The notes: generated by a model from the letters alone, not told the origin. DNA of 64,000 nucleotides from Polynucleobacter sp. MWH-Aus1W21 (GCF_018687275.1 NZ_CP061287.1:806001-870000); one strand, 5' to 3'. Positions 15,693-24,866 are shown, counted from the first letter of the stretch. Program-made: numbers and translations.

Positions 15693-16764
15693 ATTATTTG
15701 CTCGCGTAACTGTTGCAGGCTTAGCTGCCTTATCAATTCAATTTGCTTATGCACAAAATACACAAGGATCTGTAAAGTTCCCAGGCATTGGTCGTAATGC
15801 TACGCCCGCCGAAGTGATGGCTTGGGATATTGATGTGCGTCCAGACTTCAAAGGTTTGCCAAAAGGATCCGGCTCAGTAGAGCAGGGCCAAGTCATTTGG
15901 GAGGCTAAATGCGCGAGTTGTCACGGCGTATTCGGTGAATCGAATGAAATTTTTACGCCGATAGCCGGCGGAACAACGACTGATGACATTAAGACCGGAA
16001 GGGTTGCATCTCTGGCCGATCGCAAACAACCTCAGCGAACTACTTTGATGAAGGTGCCTACGGTTTCTACTTTGTGGGATTACATCTATCGCGCTATGCC
16101 TTGGAATGCGCCTAGGTCATTAACGCCGGACGATACATATGCGCTCGTTGCATTTATTTTGAGCTTAGGAGAAATTGTTCCGGATGATTTTGTCTTGAGT
16201 GATGCCAATATTGCTGATGTGCAAAAGAAGATGCCAAATCGCAACGGCATGACTCGTAATCACGGTTTCTGGAGTGTTAACGGTAAACCAGACGTTAATG
16301 GTTCCTCTTGTATGACTAATTGCGTGAAGTTTGTGCAGATTGGCTCAACCTTGCCGGACTTTGCTAGAAATGCCCATGGCAATATCGCAGAGCAAAATCG
16401 TTTGTATGGACCGTATCGTGGCTCAGATTCGACTAAGCCGCCAATTGATAAGTTACCCGGATCTAGCGGCGAGGGCTTAGCCCACGCTGCGGACACACAT
16501 GCGGCAACTACGAAGGGCCCTGCGGCATTATTTAAAAATGAGAACTGCTCTGCATGTCATGCTCCTAATGCGAAGTTGGTAGGACCGTCTATTGCAGATA
16601 TTGCATCTAAATATAAGGGGCAGAGTGGGGCTCAAGAAAAGCTCATGGCTAAGGTCAAAAATGGTGGCTCAGGGGTTTGGGGAGCCATTCCAATGCCGCC
16701 ACAGGCGCAGTTATCCGATGAAGATAGGGCTACGCTCGTCCGCTGGGTGCTCACTGGGCAATAG
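15676..16764 (+). CDS. soxD: Diheme cytochrome c SoxD
   Basis: 362 residues with signal peptide (about 1-26) and two c-type heme motifs, CASCH (79-83) and CSACH (291-295). Electron-accepting partner of SoxC in sulfane dehydrogenase. Overlap with soxC (15676-15692) implies coupled translation. Length agrees with diheme SoxD. Methionines near 141 and in the C-terminal PMPPQ motif are likely axial ligands. Confidence 0.96.
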   Translation: MYKLDKLFARVTVAGLAALSIQFAYAQNTQGSVKFPGIGRNATPAEVMAWDIDVRPDFKGLPKGSGSVEQGQVIWEAKCASCHGVFGESNEIFTPIAGGTTTDDIKTGRVASLADRKQPQRTTLMKVPTVSTLWDYIYRAMPWNAPRSLTPDDTYALVAFILSLGEIVPDDFVLSDANIADVQKKMPNRNGMTRNHGFWSVNGKPDVNGSSCMTNCVKFVQIGSTLPDFARNAHGNIAEQNRLYGPYRGSDSTKPPIDKLPGSSGEGLAHAADTHAATTKGPAALFKNENCSACHAPNAKLVGPSIADIASKYKGQSGAQEKLMAKVKNGGSGVWGAIPMPPQAQLSDEDRATLVRWVLTGQ

Positions 16765-16831
16765 GTTTACAGAAGGTTTTTTGAAATACCGCTATATTTG
16801 ATACTAAGAGTAGATTAATTAAGGAGTTTTT

Positions 16832-17284
16832 ATGAATCAGCAGCGACGCAGTTTATTGAAATATTCAGCCGTTTTTGGCTTAATGGCTTCTGCGGGTCTT
16901 ATTAGCGTAGCCCAAGCTCAAGAGTGGAATAAAGCCGCTTTTGAAGGCAAGAGCCTTGATGATGTATTTAAGATCTTGGGTGCAGGCAGCCCAGATAAGT
17001 CTGGTGCAGTGACTTTGAATGCGCCTGATATTGCTGAAAATGGTGCAGTTGTGCCGGTGGGCATTACAACTTCCCTTAAAGCAGAGCAAATGGCAATCCT
17101 GGTTGAGAAAAACCCAAGCGCCTTAGCTGCTCAATTCTTCATTCCTGCCGGCACTGAGCCATTTGTTACCACACGTATCAAGATGGGCCAGACCTCCAAT
17201 GTATACGCCTTGGTAAAAGCTGATGGCAAGTGGAGTATGGCTGTTAAGGAAGTGAAAGTTACTTTAGGTGGTTGCGGCGGTTAA
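16832..17284 (+). CDS. soxY: Thiosulfate-oxidation carrier protein SoxY
   Basis: 150 residues. Tat-type signal (QRRSLLKYSAVFG, cleavage near AQA 30) and the diagnostic C-terminus VTLGGCGG, where Cys148 on the flexible GGCGG arm carries all sulfur intermediates of the Sox cycle. Strong RBS AAGGAG before ATG 16832. A 67-base gap separates it from soxD; it may hold a weak secondary promoter, but none is clear. Confidence 0.97.
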   Translation: MNQQRRSLLKYSAVFGLMASAGLISVAQAQEWNKAAFEGKSLDDVFKILGAGSPDKSGAVTLNAPDIAENGAVVPVGITTSLKAEQMAILVEKNPSALAAQFFIPAGTEPFVTTRIKMGQTSNVYALVKADGKWSMAVKEVKVTLGGCGG

Positions 17285-17338
17285 TCCCCCAATCTATCTG
17301 AATACCATTAATTAATTACTAGATTACAAGAGGAAAAC

Positions 17339-17647
17339 ATGGCTGATCCAATGCGCGTTAGAGCTGCTGAGAACGGTGGAATTGTGGATGTAAAAATTTT
17401 GATGAAACACGATATGGAATCTGGCCAGCGTAAAGACGCTTCTGGCAAGACCATTCCAGCATGGTTTATCAGCACAATTAATGTCAAAGCCAATGGCAAA
17501 GATGTATTGAATGGTCAATTTGGTCCAGCGGTTTCTAAGGATCCATTCTTGAACTTCAAATACAAGGGTGCTAAGGGCGACAAGATTGTTGTAAGCTGGG
17601 TAGATAGCAAGGGTGACAAGCGCACCGACGAAGCAACCGCTTCTTAA
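17339..17647 (+). CDS. soxZ: Sulfur-oxidation carrier partner SoxZ
   Basis: 102 residues, no signal peptide; exported with SoxY as a folded heterodimer through the Tat system. MADPMRVRAAENGGIVDVKILMKHDMESGQ is typical SoxZ, as is the Ig-like C-terminal part. RBS AAGAGG. Presents the SoxY arm to SoxXA, SoxB and SoxCD. Confidence 0.97.
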   Translation: MADPMRVRAAENGGIVDVKILMKHDMESGQRKDASGKTIPAWFISTINVKANGKDVLNGQFGPAVSKDPFLNFKYKGAKGDKIVVSWVDSKGDKRTDEATAS

Positions 17648-17699
17648 TTGCTTGTCTCTATAGATTTTTACTATCACCTGAGTTTTGAAAGGGTTGCAA

Positions 17700-18515
17700 A
17701 TGCAGCGTAAATTAACTTTAGGGTTAGCCTCTGGATTGTTGGCTACCTTATTAGCAGTGTCATCTTCAGTCTCTGCGCAAAAGAGTGCAACAGACGATAT
17801 CGCTAAATATCGCGAGATGATCGCTGATGGCAACCCTTCAGAGCTCTATGAAGCAGCCGGTGAAGATCTATGGAAAAAACCAGCAGGTCCTAAAAACGCC
17901 ACTCTTGAGAAGTGTGATTTAGGTCTGGGGGCTGGTGTTGTGAAGGGCGCAGCAGCCCAGTTACCGCGCTACTTTAAAGATACCAATAAAGTGCAAGACC
18001 TCGAGTCACGCTTAATGACTTGTATGCAAGTGCTGCAAGGTCGCGATCCACAAGAAATGATTGATGCTCCATTCCAAAAAGGTCCTAAAAAGGATATGGA
18101 GGCGATTGTTGCTTACGTAGTCACCGCATCTAAAGGTGACAAAATTAAAGTCAGCACTAATCATCCAAAAGAAAAAGAAATGTATGAGCTCGGTAAACGC
18201 GCATTCTTCTTCCAGGGTGGCCCAATGGATTTCTCATGTGCATCTTGCCATGCTGAAAACGGTAAACGTATTCGTTTGCAAGATTTGCCTAACTTAACGG
18301 AGCAAAAAGGCGCCGCTATGGGTTGGGGTTACTGGCCGGCATATCGTGTTTCTAGCGGTCAGTTCTGGACTATGCAGCAACGCCTGAACGATTGCTATCG
18401 TCAGCAGCGTTTCCCATTCCCAATTTATGGTTCAGATGTGACGATTGCTTTGTCTATGTATATGGCAAAGACCGCCAATGGCGGAACAGTTGAAACCCCT
18501 GGATTAAAGCGTTAA
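17700..18515 (+). CDS. soxA: L-cysteine S-thiosulfotransferase subunit SoxA
   Basis: 271 residues with signal peptide (1-26). One heme motif, CASCH (180-184); the N-terminal domain lacks a second CxxCH and has C72 and C108 instead, as in monoheme SoxA where these form a disulfide. Cys232 in LNDCYRQQRFP is the heme-ligating active cysteine that becomes a persulfide. I chose ATG 17700 (GAAAGGG 6 bases upstream) rather than TTG 17685. With SoxX it joins thiosulfate to SoxY Cys. Confidence 0.96.
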   Translation: MQRKLTLGLASGLLATLLAVSSSVSAQKSATDDIAKYREMIADGNPSELYEAAGEDLWKKPAGPKNATLEKCDLGLGAGVVKGAAAQLPRYFKDTNKVQDLESRLMTCMQVLQGRDPQEMIDAPFQKGPKKDMEAIVAYVVTASKGDKIKVSTNHPKEKEMYELGKRAFFFQGGPMDFSCASCHAENGKRIRLQDLPNLTEQKGAAMGWGYWPAYRVSSGQFWTMQQRLNDCYRQQRFPFPIYGSDVTIALSMYMAKTANGGTVETPGLKR

Positions 18516-18534
18516 GAGATAAGAGATAAAGATC

Positions 18535-19173
18535 ATGAAAAATACAAATATCAAAAAGCTCTTAACCATTGCTGGATTTATTGTTGCTTCTAGCTTGCTA
18601 CAAAACGTTGCAGTGGCTCAACAAAAGAACGATCCAAAGTTTAATAAGATGATGACGGATAGCTTTAGGGCTGATGGTATCGCAGGCTTAGATCGTATTC
18701 AGCAAGACGAAACGCAAAAGTTCTGTTCCGACCCTGTATTTGCCAATAGCAAGCAGGGCGAAAAGATGCGCGACAAGATTCAGAAAATCAATATGGCTTC
18801 CATCAAGCAACCATCGGATGGCAAATATATTGGTGATTGGAAGAAGGGCGAGGCAATTGCTCAAAGTGGTCGCGGTGCAACCTGGACTGACAAGGCTGAC
18901 ACTGTAGTGGGCGGGGGTTGCTATAACTGTCACCAGATTGATGCTAAAGAGATCTCTTATGGAAATATCGGGCCATCATTGACTGGTTACGGAAAACTAC
19001 GTGGTTATTCGCAAGAGGTTGTTACTTACACCTGGAATCGAATTAATAATTCCAAGGCGTATAACGCGTGTAGCAATATGCCACGATTTGCACACTTCAA
19101 GCTCTTAAATGAGCAGCAGATTCAGGATGTCATGGCTTTACTGCTTGATCCTGCCTCTCCAGTTAATCAATAA
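18535..19173 (+). CDS. soxX: Monoheme cytochrome c SoxX
   Basis: 212 residues with signal peptide (about 1-29), heme motif CYNCH (129-133) and Met182 in the NMPRFAHF segment as likely axial ligand. Longer than minimal SoxX because of an N-terminal extension of about 90 residues, as seen in several Betaproteobacteria. Forms SoxXA with the preceding gene (19-base gap). A terminator-like hairpin follows before soxB. Confidence 0.95.
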   Translation: MKNTNIKKLLTIAGFIVASSLLQNVAVAQQKNDPKFNKMMTDSFRADGIAGLDRIQQDETQKFCSDPVFANSKQGEKMRDKIQKINMASIKQPSDGKYIGDWKKGEAIAQSGRGATWTDKADTVVGGGCYNCHQIDAKEISYGNIGPSLTGYGKLRGYSQEVVTYTWNRINNSKAYNACSNMPRFAHFKLLNEQQIQDVMALLLDPASPVNQ

Positions 19174-19183
19174 CGAATCAAAG

Positions 19184-19206
19184 AACAGGCCGACAGGCCT
19201 GTTTTC
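19184..19206 (+). terminator. Hairpin with short T run between soxX and soxB (attenuator)
   Basis: Perfect stem AACAGGCC/GGCCTGTT with a GACA loop followed by TTTTC. Only 17 bases before soxB, so it probably reduces rather than stops read-through, or protects the upstream mRNA end. Confidence 0.7.
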
Positions 19207-19222
19207 TTAAGGGAATACTTAT

Positions 19223-20953
19223 ATGTCATTAAATCGTCGCGACTTTCTGCAGGCTTTGGCTATTGCATCAGCAGGCGGATTGAGTTTGCAGTCCAATTTC
19301 GTGAATGCTCAAACCACCGCACAGAAATTCTATGACTTGCCCAAATTCGGTAATGTCCACTTCCTGCATTTCACGGACTGTCATGCGCAACTATTGCCGA
19401 TTTACTTCCGCGAGCCTAATGTAAACCTTGGTATTGGCGCGCAAGAGGGCAAGACTCCGCACTTAGTTGGCGAGTATTTCCTAAAGGCTAATGGTATTGC
19501 GCCAGGTACACGCGATGCCCATGCATTTACTTACTTGGACTACGTTGCTGCAGCTCAGAACTACGGCAAGATGGGTGGGTTCGCCCATATGGCTACATTG
19601 ATTAAGCAAATCAAGGCAAATCGTCCTGGCTCACTCTTATTGGATGGTGGCGATACTTGGCAGGGTTCTGGTACATCCCTTTGGACCAACGGCCAGGATA
19701 TGGTTGATGCCGCTCTTGCTTTAGGTGTTGATGTCATGACGCCGCATTGGGAAATGACCTTAGGCGAGAAGCGCGTCATGGAAATCGTGAATGGCGATTT
19801 CAAAGGTAAGGTTTCCTTTATTGCTCAAAACATTAAGACATCTGACTTTGGCGATATGGTGTTTAACCCATACGTCATGAAAGTGCAGAACGGTATTCAG
19901 GTTGCCATTATTGGCCAGGCTTTCCCGTACACCCCGATTGCAAATCCAAGATACTTCACCCCAGACTGGACCTTTGGTATTCAAGAAGAGAATATGCAAA
20001 AGACCATTGATGAAGTTAGATCTAAAGGGGCCAAGGTAGTAGTGCTTCTGTCGCATAACGGTATGGATGTTGACCTAAAGATGGCATCGCGCGTGCGTGG
20101 TCTAGATGCAATTCTAGGCGGTCATACTCATGATGGTGTGCCTATTCCAGTTAAGGTAAAGAATGCTGGTGGTGTAACGCTTGTTACCAATGCGGGATCT
20201 AATAGTAAGTTCCTGGGCGTTCTCGATTTTGATGTGAAGGGCGGCAAGCCAGTCGACTTTAGATATAAGTTGCTGCCAATCTTCTCTAATATGATTCCTG
20301 CTGATCCAACAATGAGCAAGTTGATCACCAAAATTAGAGCGCCATTCGAGGCTAAGCTAAATGAAAAATTAGCCACTACTGAAGGCCTCTTGTATCGTCG
20401 TGGCAACTTCAATGGTAGCTTTGATCAGCTTATCTTAGATGGCCTGATGGCGCAGAAGAATGCGGAGATTGCTTTCTCACCAGGCTTCCGCTGGGGAACT
20501 AGCCTGTTGCCAGGTCAAGCAATCACTCGCGAGAACCTGATGGATCAAACGGCGATTACTTATCCGTACACCACGGTTACTAATATGAGTGGTGAAACCA
20601 TCAAGACCATTCTTGAGGACGTGGCAGATAATTTGTTTAATCCAGATCCGTATTATCAGCAGGGTGGTGACATGGTTCGCGTTGGCGGCATGCAATACAC
20701 CATTGATCCTGCGCTAACAGCCGGTAAGCGTATTACGGATATGCGTTTAAACGGTAAGCCAATTGAGGCTGGTAAGACTTATAAAGTGGCAGGCTGGGCA
20801 CCGGTTAGCGAAGAGGCAAAGAACGCGGGCGGCGAGGCAATCTGGGACGTGATGGAACGTCACTTGCGCGATGTAAAGGTGGTTAAAGCAGTTAAGCTCA
20901 ATGAGCCAATTATTAAGGGTGTTTCAAATAACCCTGGCATGGCCCCAATCTAA
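19223..20953 (+). CDS. soxB: Thiosulfohydrolase SoxB
   Basis: 576-residue di-manganese enzyme of the 5'-nucleotidase family that releases sulfate from SoxY-thiosulfonate. Tat-like signal (LNRRDFLQALAIAS), metal motif HFTDCHAQL (D52, H54), the SoxB-specific GGDTWQGSG (142-150) and GGHTHDG. Normal length. RBS AAGGGAA before ATG 19223. The following DsrE-like gene starts 21 bases later. Confidence 0.97.
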   Translation: MSLNRRDFLQALAIASAGGLSLQSNFVNAQTTAQKFYDLPKFGNVHFLHFTDCHAQLLPIYFREPNVNLGIGAQEGKTPHLVGEYFLKANGIAPGTRDAHAFTYLDYVAAAQNYGKMGGFAHMATLIKQIKANRPGSLLLDGGDTWQGSGTSLWTNGQDMVDAALALGVDVMTPHWEMTLGEKRVMEIVNGDFKGKVSFIAQNIKTSDFGDMVFNPYVMKVQNGIQVAIIGQAFPYTPIANPRYFTPDWTFGIQEENMQKTIDEVRSKGAKVVVLLSHNGMDVDLKMASRVRGLDAILGGHTHDGVPIPVKVKNAGGVTLVTNAGSNSKFLGVLDFDVKGGKPVDFRYKLLPIFSNMIPADPTMSKLITKIRAPFEAKLNEKLATTEGLLYRRGNFNGSFDQLILDGLMAQKNAEIAFSPGFRWGTSLLPGQAITRENLMDQTAITYPYTTVTNMSGETIKTILEDVADNLFNPDPYYQQGGDMVRVGGMQYTIDPALTAGKRITDMRLNGKPIEAGKTYKVAGWAPVSEEAKNAGGEAIWDVMERHLRDVKVVKAVKLNEPIIKGVSNNPGMAPI

Positions 20954-20974
20954 TTTATTACCGAGGATATACGC

Positions 20975-21412
20975 ATGAAAAAATTACTCTCGATTCTTGC
21001 CATACTGACTTTGGCTCTTGGCTTTGGGTCTTTTGCCTCAGCCCAATCCACCGGCAATACAAAAGTGGTTTACCACATTGATGATGCTGAAACGCAAGGC
21101 CTTAAAGGTCTGCGTAATATCCGCAATCATTTAGATGTAGCACCACAAACCACCATTATTGTGGTGACCCATGCAAATGGTGTCGACATCATGATGGAGG
21201 GGGCGAAAGATAAAAAGAATAATGTGGAGTACGCACCATTAGTTGGCGCTTTGAAATCTCGCGGTGTGAAGTTTGAGGTTTGCGAGATTACTCTCAAGAA
21301 TCGTAACTTGAAAAAAGATCAATTCACATTAGATGCTGATTTCACCCCATCGGGCGTAGTTCGTGTTGCTGATCTTCAATATAAAGATGGTTTTGCTTAC
21401 ATCAAGCCATAA
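20975..21412 (+). CDS. Periplasmic DsrE/DsrF-like protein
   Basis: 145 residues: signal peptide (1-23) and a DsrE-like fold with VVYHIDDAE at the first strand and a single mature cysteine, C103 (KFEVCEITL), placed as in sulfur-carrying DsrE-type proteins. The C-terminus GVVRVADLQYKDGFAYIKP is typical for this family. Often found with sox genes, probably as a sulfur carrier or thiol-binding protein in the periplasm. RBS CGAGGA before ATG 20975. Confidence 0.88.
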   Translation: MKKLLSILAILTLALGFGSFASAQSTGNTKVVYHIDDAETQGLKGLRNIRNHLDVAPQTTIIVVTHANGVDIMMEGAKDKKNNVEYAPLVGALKSRGVKFEVCEITLKNRNLKKDQFTLDADFTPSGVVRVADLQYKDGFAYIKP

Positions 21413-21422
21413 GCTGTCTTAT

Positions 21423-22376
21423 ATGAATTGCTTCAAAAGTCTTGCGGGGATCCTGATGGGATCCCTTATCTTTTTGGGTTCGGCTTTTGGTCAGGTCAAG
21501 TCTAGCGATACGATTCAGCTAAAGCCAATACAGGTAGCGCCCCATAGCTATTTTGTACAAGGCTTTCCAGAAATGGGAAGCAGCGCTAATCAAAACTTTA
21601 TTTCAAACGCTGGCTTTGTCGTAACTCCTGGTGGGGTCGTCGTAGTCGACGCATTGGGTTCGCCGATTCTTGCACAAAAGCTCATTGCCGAAATCAGAAA
21701 AATTACTTCGCAAAAGATAGTGGCTCTCATCGTGAGTCATTACCATGCTGACCATGTTTATGGCTTGCAAGAGTTTAAAAAAATTGGTGCCAAAATCTAT
21801 GCGCAGGGTGAGGGTAGAAATTACCTCTCTTCTGAAACCGCTAGGCAACGCTTGATAGCTTCAAGAATCGATTTCGCTCCGTGGGTTAATGCAAATACCA
21901 AATTAATCTCTGCGGATGTATGGGTGGATCAAAAAATAAAGTTAACTTTTGGCGGAGTGGATTTCTTCGTAAGTAGAGTTGGACCTGCGCATGCCCCTGA
22001 AGATCTGATGGTGTATGTGCCGTCTGAAAAGGTGCTGTTTGCAGGAGACTTGGTATTTAGGGGTCGAATTCCATTTGTTGGAAATGCCGATAGCAAAGGT
22101 TGGTTAATCGCCTTGGATGAGATTGAAAAGCTTAACCCTAATATCGTGATTCCAGGGCATGGTAATTACTCGGTTAAACCGGTTGAAGACATCGTCTTTA
22201 CGAGGGAATACCTCAGATATCTGCGTGCATCCATGTCTCAGGCGGCTATTAACCTAGATCCTTTTGAGGATGCCTACAAACAGGCCGATTGGTCCGAATA
22301 TGAGGGAATGCCGCTATTTAGGGCCGCCAACCGCATGAATGCCTATAACGTCTATCTGTCGATCCAGGCTGAGTGA
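21423..22376 (+). CDS. Periplasmic metallo-beta-lactamase-fold hydrolase (SoxH-like)
   Basis: 317 residues with a signal peptide when ATG 21423 is used (MNCFKSLAGILMGSLIFLGSAFG); the frame is open further upstream to 21363 but those codons overlap the DsrE gene and would spoil the signal. The metal motif SHYHADH and later GPAHAPED and GDLVF/GHG match binuclear Zn hydrolases. SoxH proteins of this type lie at the end of sox clusters; they may act on glutathione persulfide-like thioesters, but the substrate is not known. Confidence 0.85.
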   Translation: MNCFKSLAGILMGSLIFLGSAFGQVKSSDTIQLKPIQVAPHSYFVQGFPEMGSSANQNFISNAGFVVTPGGVVVVDALGSPILAQKLIAEIRKITSQKIVALIVSHYHADHVYGLQEFKKIGAKIYAQGEGRNYLSSETARQRLIASRIDFAPWVNANTKLISADVWVDQKIKLTFGGVDFFVSRVGPAHAPEDLMVYVPSEKVLFAGDLVFRGRIPFVGNADSKGWLIALDEIEKLNPNIVIPGHGNYSVKPVEDIVFTREYLRYLRASMSQAAINLDPFEDAYKQADWSEYEGMPLFRAANRMNAYNVYLSIQAE

Positions 22377-22447
22377 GATAGGCAAGTAAGGCAAATTCAG
22401 CCATTGGGCTTTAAAATAGAAGATTAATGCTAAATCCTTGATTTGTA

Positions 22448-22765
22448 ATGAAAATGACTTTTCTACAATCTATCTCAGCAATCGCATTTTGTGCGCTTAT
22501 TAGCACTCCAGCGCTTGCCGCTCCAGATTTGGCTAATGGCAAGACCATAGACCAGCAAAAGTGCTACGCCTGTCATGCCAAGAAAACCGGCTTTGGTAAT
22601 GGCGACATGATTTACACCCGCTCTGATAGCAAGGTGAAATCACTGGCTGACTTAAAAAAGATGGTTGGTCTATGCAATACCGAACTACGGCTTGATCTGT
22701 TCCCTGAGGATGAAGCGGATGTCACCGCTTTTCTTAATAAACAGTTTTACAAATTTAAACCTTAA
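22448..22765 (+). CDS. Small periplasmic cytochrome c
   Basis: 105 residues with signal peptide (1-25) and one heme motif CYACH (39-43). The C-terminal half (residues 58-105) has an additional cysteine, C77, in VGLCNTELRLDLFPEDEADVTAFLN. Likely an electron acceptor for SoxCD or SoxXA; a SoxE-type role is possible but not provable here. 71 bases from the upstream gene; 21 bases before the next. Confidence 0.87.
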   Translation: MKMTFLQSISAIAFCALISTPALAAPDLANGKTIDQQKCYACHAKKTGFGNGDMIYTRSDSKVKSLADLKKMVGLCNTELRLDLFPEDEADVTAFLNKQFYKFKP

Positions 22766-22786
22766 TTTTTTCAAGATTTGATCGCT

Positions 22787-23908
22787 ATGGATGTTGTAGA
22801 TATTAGTTCTTTAAGTAAGTCTGTTCTTTGGGCAACTTTTGCCATCACCTTTTTTCTGGGTGCCGTTATGCAGAAAACTGGGTTTTGCAGCATGGGCGCA
22901 GTTTCTGACATTTTCATCATGTCCAGCTGGGACCGTTTAAAGCAATGGTTTTTGGCTATTGGTATTGCCATTATTGGTTTCACCTTGATGTCTTATGCTG
23001 GCTTGATTGATCCACTCAAAAGTTTTTATACCGGTAATAAATTTTTATGGCTCTCCACAATCGTTGGAAGCGTTTTATTTGGTCTAGGGATGGTATTAGC
23101 TTCAGGGTGCGGTAGCAAAACCTTGATCCGTATTGGCGGCGGTAATCTAAAGTCCGTCGTGGTATTTATGGTCCTCGGATTGACGGCCTATATGACAATG
23201 CGCGGTTTCTTGGGCGTAGTACGCATCAATACTTTGGATACTTTTTTTATCGCCTTTAATACCCCACAAGATTTACCTAGTCTTTTGAGTTCACCTCTTG
23301 GCATTGCGCGTCCTCAACTTCATCTGGCTCTAGGCTTGATCATTGGCGCAGCATTCATTGCTTATGCCTTAGCTAGTAAAGCATTTTGGACTGCTGAAAA
23401 TTTATTTGCTGGCATTGCCGTAGGATTGGCAATCTGTGCGGTGTGGTGGGTATCAGGCAATCTAGGATATGTTGCCGAGGATCCAAATACTTTAGAGGAA
23501 GTATTTTTGGTAACAAATTCAGGTCGTATGGAAAGTCTATCGTTTGTTGCTCCATACGCTTACTCTTTAGATTGGTTGATGATGTATAGCGATACATCCA
23601 AAGTGGTCACAGTGGGTATTGCGGCTGTTGTAGGAATGATTTTGGGCTCCACTGCGGTCTCCATCGCAACCAAATCATTTCGCTGGGAATCCTTCCGTAA
23701 TACTGAAGATACCGCTAACCATTTAGTTGGCGCTGCACTGATGGGCTTTGGTGGTGTGACTGCCTTAGGTTGTACAGTAGGGCAGGGCTTGAGCGGCATC
23801 TCCACTCTTGCGATTGGTTCATTGTTGGCTTTGCCTGGATTTATCTTTGGGGCTTATATAGGTCTACGTTATTTACAAATACGCCTTGCTCCTAACCCTT
23901 GCAGTTAA
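22787..23908 (+). CDS. Full-length YeeE/YedE family transporter (SoxT-like)
   Basis: 373 residues, about nine to ten membrane segments, two fused YeeE-type halves. Signature stretches are LGAVMQKTGFCSMGAVSDI (about 26-44), GMVLASGCGSKTLIRIGGGN (about 104-123) and GFGGVTALGCTVGQGLSG (near 325-342), each with a conserved cysteine. Such proteins next to sox genes are called SoxT and probably import thiosulfate or sulfane sulfur. I prefer ATG 22787 to TTG 22778. It is the second of three YeeE/YedE systems in the window. Confidence 0.88.
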   Translation: MDVVDISSLSKSVLWATFAITFFLGAVMQKTGFCSMGAVSDIFIMSSWDRLKQWFLAIGIAIIGFTLMSYAGLIDPLKSFYTGNKFLWLSTIVGSVLFGLGMVLASGCGSKTLIRIGGGNLKSVVVFMVLGLTAYMTMRGFLGVVRINTLDTFFIAFNTPQDLPSLLSSPLGIARPQLHLALGLIIGAAFIAYALASKAFWTAENLFAGIAVGLAICAVWWVSGNLGYVAEDPNTLEEVFLVTNSGRMESLSFVAPYAYSLDWLMMYSDTSKVVTVGIAAVVGMILGSTAVSIATKSFRWESFRNTEDTANHLVGAALMGFGGVTALGCTVGQGLSGISTLAIGSLLALPGFIFGAYIGLRYLQIRLAPNPCS

Positions 23909-23927
23909 CTTCAAATACGGCTGAATA

Positions 23928-24365
23928 ATGCAAATTGATTGGATGTCTTTTACTCCCATTCCTTCCTTATTGGGCGGAATGATTCTTGGTGTTGCGGCGG
24001 CCTTATATGTTTTATTGCATGGTCGCATTTTGGGTATTAGCGGAATTGTTTCTGGTTTGCTGCATCCTAAATTGACTGATTCAGCATGGCGTGTTGCTCT
24101 TGTGTTGGGTTTGATAACCGCACCGTTTCTAGCGTCGTTATTTTTTGGCATATTTCCAGTGGTAGAAATTGAGGCAGATTGGATTGCTATTGTGATTGCC
24201 GGCCTTTTAGTTGGCTTTGGTGCTCAATATGGTTCAGGCTGTACTAGTGGTCATGGTATTTGTGGTCTTTCACGCTTATCACCACGTTCATTAGTGGCTA
24301 CGCTTTCTTTCATGGGTGCAGGCTTTATCACTGTATACTTTTTGCGTCACTTGATTGGGGTTTGA
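23928..24365 (+). CDS. YeeE/YedE family half-transporter (PmpA-like)
   Basis: 145-residue membrane protein with four hydrophobic segments. Begins PIPSLLGGMILGVAAALYVLLHGRILGISGIVSGLL, standard for this half, and carries GFGAQYGSGCTSGHGICGLSRLS with the conserved cysteine. Paralogue of the gene at 7524 but clearly diverged. One base separates its stop from the ATG of the second half, so they are translated together. Confidence 0.9.
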   Translation: MQIDWMSFTPIPSLLGGMILGVAAALYVLLHGRILGISGIVSGLLHPKLTDSAWRVALVLGLITAPFLASLFFGIFPVVEIEADWIAIVIAGLLVGFGAQYGSGCTSGHGICGLSRLSPRSLVATLSFMGAGFITVYFLRHLIGV

Positions 24366-24366
24366 G

Positions 24367-24810
24367 ATGAGAAAACATTTCAGTCTCTTTGGTCAGTATG
24401 CAATTGGCGTGCTATTTGGTTGGGGCTTGATCATCTCCGGCATGAGTAATCCACAGAAGATATTGGGATTTTTGGATTTAGCTGGTAACTGGGACCCTTC
24501 ATTAATGTTTGTCATGGTGGGTGCCGTGATTGTTGGTCTAGCGGGGTTCTACGTCGTTAGCAAAAGAACTGAAGCTTTCTTTGGTGGGGCACTCCATATT
24601 CCTGCGCGTAGAGACATTACCAAGCCATTGATTATTGGTAGCTTAATTTTTGGAGCCGGCTGGGGTATCGCTGGTTTTTGTCCTGGTCCAGCCCTAGTTG
24701 CTCTTGGTGCAGGCCACCTGAAGGCCTTGGTGTTTGTGGTTGCCATGCTAGCTGGCATGGAGATCTGCGAGCGCTTCTTTACAGCCCATAAGAGCAAGCC
24801 AAACCTCTGA
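24367..24810 (+). CDS. YeeE/YedE family half-transporter, DUF6691-type (PmpB-like)
   Basis: 147 residues from ATG 24367; the frame is open to 24355 but that would overlap the previous stop. Four hydrophobic segments, entry FGQYAIGVLFGWGLIISGMSNPQKILGF and the second-half cysteine motif AGFCPGPALVALG. Completes the pair with the gene at 23928. End of the sox-linked run; the next gene is 56 bases on. Confidence 0.9.
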   Translation: MRKHFSLFGQYAIGVLFGWGLIISGMSNPQKILGFLDLAGNWDPSLMFVMVGAVIVGLAGFYVVSKRTEAFFGGALHIPARRDITKPLIIGSLIFGAGWGIAGFCPGPALVALGAGHLKALVFVVAMLAGMEICERFFTAHKSKPNL

Positions 24811-24866
24811 GTCAACCCTGATTTAAAATCAACCCTATTGCAAATTTATTGAATGTAGAGGGTTTC

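Noticed and set aside
24815..24835. Possible FNR box before the DUF442 gene
   Set aside because: The half-sites CTGAT and ATCAA are 5 rather than 4 bases apart and one deviates from consensus.
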